Below, in pieces: positions 21,982 to 23,363 of a stretch of DNA of 23,363 nt. Origin of the DNA: Acidobacteriota bacterium (lineage in GTDB: Bacteria > Acidobacteriota > Terriglobia > UBA7540); NCBI GenBank assembly GCA_021789565.1, contig JAJYJL010000011.1, positions 1 to 23,363 of the forward strand, written 5' to 3'. Position numbers and translations under genes: made by a program. The notes under the pieces were generated by a model that did not search any database, was not told the origin of the DNA, and saw nothing but the letters and a program-made list of their open reading frames with translations. Position 1 is the first letter of the stretch, and each line of letters opens with the position of its first letter.

Positions 21982-23363
21982 ATGGACAAGAACAATAACG
22001 TCAACACGCAGAGCCGAAGAGAATTTCTAAAGGCAGGCGCCGGAGCGCTCGGTGCGCTCAGCGCGGCCGCCAATTCATTGGGCGCGGCCGCAGGCCAAAC
22101 CCCCGAAGGCCATCCCAGGCCCAATTTTGTTTTCTTCCTTTCTGAAGGGGTACGCCCGGATGAGTTCAGCGCCAGCAAGCTGCAGGGCTGGAATGGAAAC
22201 GGCCTCAGCGCCATGGGCAGCGGAATCATTTCCACTCCCAACCAGGACCGCATCATCTCTGAAGGCGCCACGTTTCGGAACGCCTTTGTCACTTACGCGC
22301 TCTGCCTTCCCTCCCGCGCGTCCATCCTCACCGGCCTCTACCCTCATCGCTCCGGGGCCATCGACAACCGCGCCCGCTCGATTCCCGAAGGTGTTCCCAC
22401 CATTGCGGACATGCTGCGCGATGCGGGCTACGACGTGGCCTTTTTCGGCAAGGCGCACATCCACGACTTGAGCAAACGGGATTGGGACACCTTCTTTGGC
22501 GTCGAGGCAGCCGGGGCAAACTACTATCGCCCCGTTTTGATCGAGAGCCATCACGGGGTCGTTGAGTCCAGGAAGGAATATCACGGCTACGTCGATGACA
22601 TCATCGCAGAGCGGGCGCTCAAATGGCTGAGTGAAAGGACTGATAAGCCGTTCTGCATGTTCTTCTGGTTTATAGCGCCGCACGCTCCGTTCTACCGGCC
22701 GCGCCGCCTGCTCGACCTTTACAACGGCGTCCGCATCCCCAAGCCCTCCACGTTTGACGCGGACCTGAAAGGGTATCCGGGCAAGCCCCTGGCGTTTAAG
22801 AACGCCTATAACAAGATCGGGACGACCGTTCTCGGGAACGACGATCCGCGCTCACTTGAAGAGCTGGTAAAAGATCATTTCGCCGGCGTGGTAAACAACG
22901 ACAACAACGTAGGCAAGGTCATGGACCAGCTTGAAAAGGCAGGAAAGCTGGATGATACGGCCATGATTCTCAGCTCCGACCACGGCTTCTTCCTCGGAGA
23001 ATGGCGCTTTTATGACAAGCGCTTCATGCACGAGCCTTCCATCCGCGTGCCTCTTTCCATCCGCTATCCCCGTCTTTTGAAGAACGGTATTGCCCGTGAC
23101 GAAATGGCCCTCAACATCGATATCCCTCCCACCATTCTGGAGCTTGCCGGCATCACGGAACCGGACTGGAAAGACTGGGTGCAGGGACGGAGCCTCGTCC
23201 CATTCATGAAAGGGACTCCGCCCAGCGACTGGCGTAAGGATTGGCTCTACGAATACTACGAATATCCGGGCGACGAGATGGTCAGGCCGCAGCGCGGCGT
23301 TCGCACCGAGCGATACAAGCTGATTCATTACTTCTTGCCGCCGCAGGAATTCGAACTCTACGA
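21982..23363 (+). CDS. Tat-exported sulfatase, C-terminus cut by window edge
   Basis: 460 codons are visible and the frame runs off the right edge without a stop. A Tat signal opens it (SRREFLKAGAGALGALS, residues 11-27). The formylglycine site is CLPSR (Cys108-Arg112) followed by ASILTGLYPH, the class I sulfatase signature. Later come FFGKAHIHD, APHAPFY, the metal-site SSDHGFFLGEW, YDKRFMHE and RVPLSIRYP. The first metal-binding position, normally Asp-Asp, is Ser-Glu here (FFLSEGVRPDEF). That may define a subgroup or alter metal binding. The start has AAAGGGGGGAAA upstream. It probably cleaves sulfate esters from glycans in the periplasm; the substrate is unknown. No maturase gene is in view. 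Confidence 0.92.
   Translation, partial: MDKNNNVNTQSRREFLKAGAGALGALSAAANSLGAAAGQTPEGHPRPNFVFFLSEGVRPDEFSASKLQGWNGNGLSAMGSGIISTPNQDRIISEGATFRNAFVTYALCLPSRASILTGLYPHRSGAIDNRARSIPEGVPTIADMLRDAGYDVAFFGKAHIHDLSKRDWDTFFGVEAAGANYYRPVLIESHHGVVESRKEYHGYVDDIIAERALKWLSERTDKPFCMFFWFIAPHAPFYRPRRLLDLYNGVRIPKPSTFDADLKGYPGKPLAFKNAYNKIGTTVLGNDDPRSLEELVKDHFAGVVNNDNNVGKVMDQLEKAGKLDDTAMILSSDHGFFLGEWRFYDKRFMHEPSIRVPLSIRYPRLLKNGIARDEMALNIDIPPTILELAGITEPDWKDWVQGRSLVPFMKGTPPSDWRKDWLYEYYEYPGDEMVRPQRGVRTERYKLIHYFLPPQEFELY

Noticed and set aside
21606..22292. N-terminal extension of the M19 dipeptidase by 229 residues on the minus strand
   Set aside because: The open frame is the antisense of the intergenic region and the sulfatase start. 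Its translation is low-quality, and the family start (DSHLD) with a good ribosome site is at 21605.
22075..22683. Minus-strand 202-codon frame within the sulfatase
   Set aside because: It is antisense to the CxPSR-containing region of the sulfatase, with no independent start context.

Overview
The window reads as a chromosomal segment of a moderately GC-rich, soil-type Gram-negative bacterium. Acidobacteriota is my best inference. The support is an outer-membrane export protein and a TonB protein, Tat-targeted sulfatases, a PIG-L deacetylase, a cNMP/DUF1003 protein, and many short CTNNAG-centred palindromes and GTCATTCC-type dispersed repeats. No rRNA, tRNA, CRISPR array, phage module or intact transposase was seen.

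Left part (1-5341, minus strand). A tightly packed co-directional array reads, in transcription order: SAM methyltransferase, zinc-ribbon protein (4-bp ATGA overlap), methylthioribose-kinase-like phosphotransferase, divergent enolase, M48 metalloprotease, a DUF3788-like protein, a DUF302 protein and, cut by the left edge, YebC/PmpR. The enolase differs from the E. coli enzyme at two active-site positions (Glu to Asp, His to Ala).

Middle (5480-13986). A sulfite-oxidase-type molybdopterin protein is followed by a 49-residue YHS protein and a repeat-rich stretch with a TTAA-bounded MITE-like element. Then come a PilZ protein behind a promoter with a palindrome in its spacer, an MFS fragment ended by a 103-bp inverted-repeat element, a DUF4337 membrane protein, a cNMP-binding/DUF1003 membrane protein, a sulfatase fragment, an ECF sigma factor, a receiver-domain protein without its phosphoacceptor Asp, and a secreted PIG-L deacetylase with a NEW3-like C-terminus.

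Right part (13987-23363). A secreted orphan protein lies between two about 233-bp direct repeats in a repeat-dense zone that also holds GTCATTCC elements, a 35-bp tandem repeat and a palindrome cluster. Next are an orphan Wza-like export protein and a TonB-family protein with three N-terminal repeats of about 45 residues. A scar follows that joins an ABC ATPase remnant to the tail of a TolC-like protein. The window ends with an M19 dipeptidase divergent from a Tat-exported sulfatase cut by the right edge.

The strongest leads are the degenerate receiver, the TonB N-terminal repeats, the ABC-TolC scar, the enolase variant beside a kinase, and the nested repeat elements. No complete, clearly new multi-gene system could be demonstrated.
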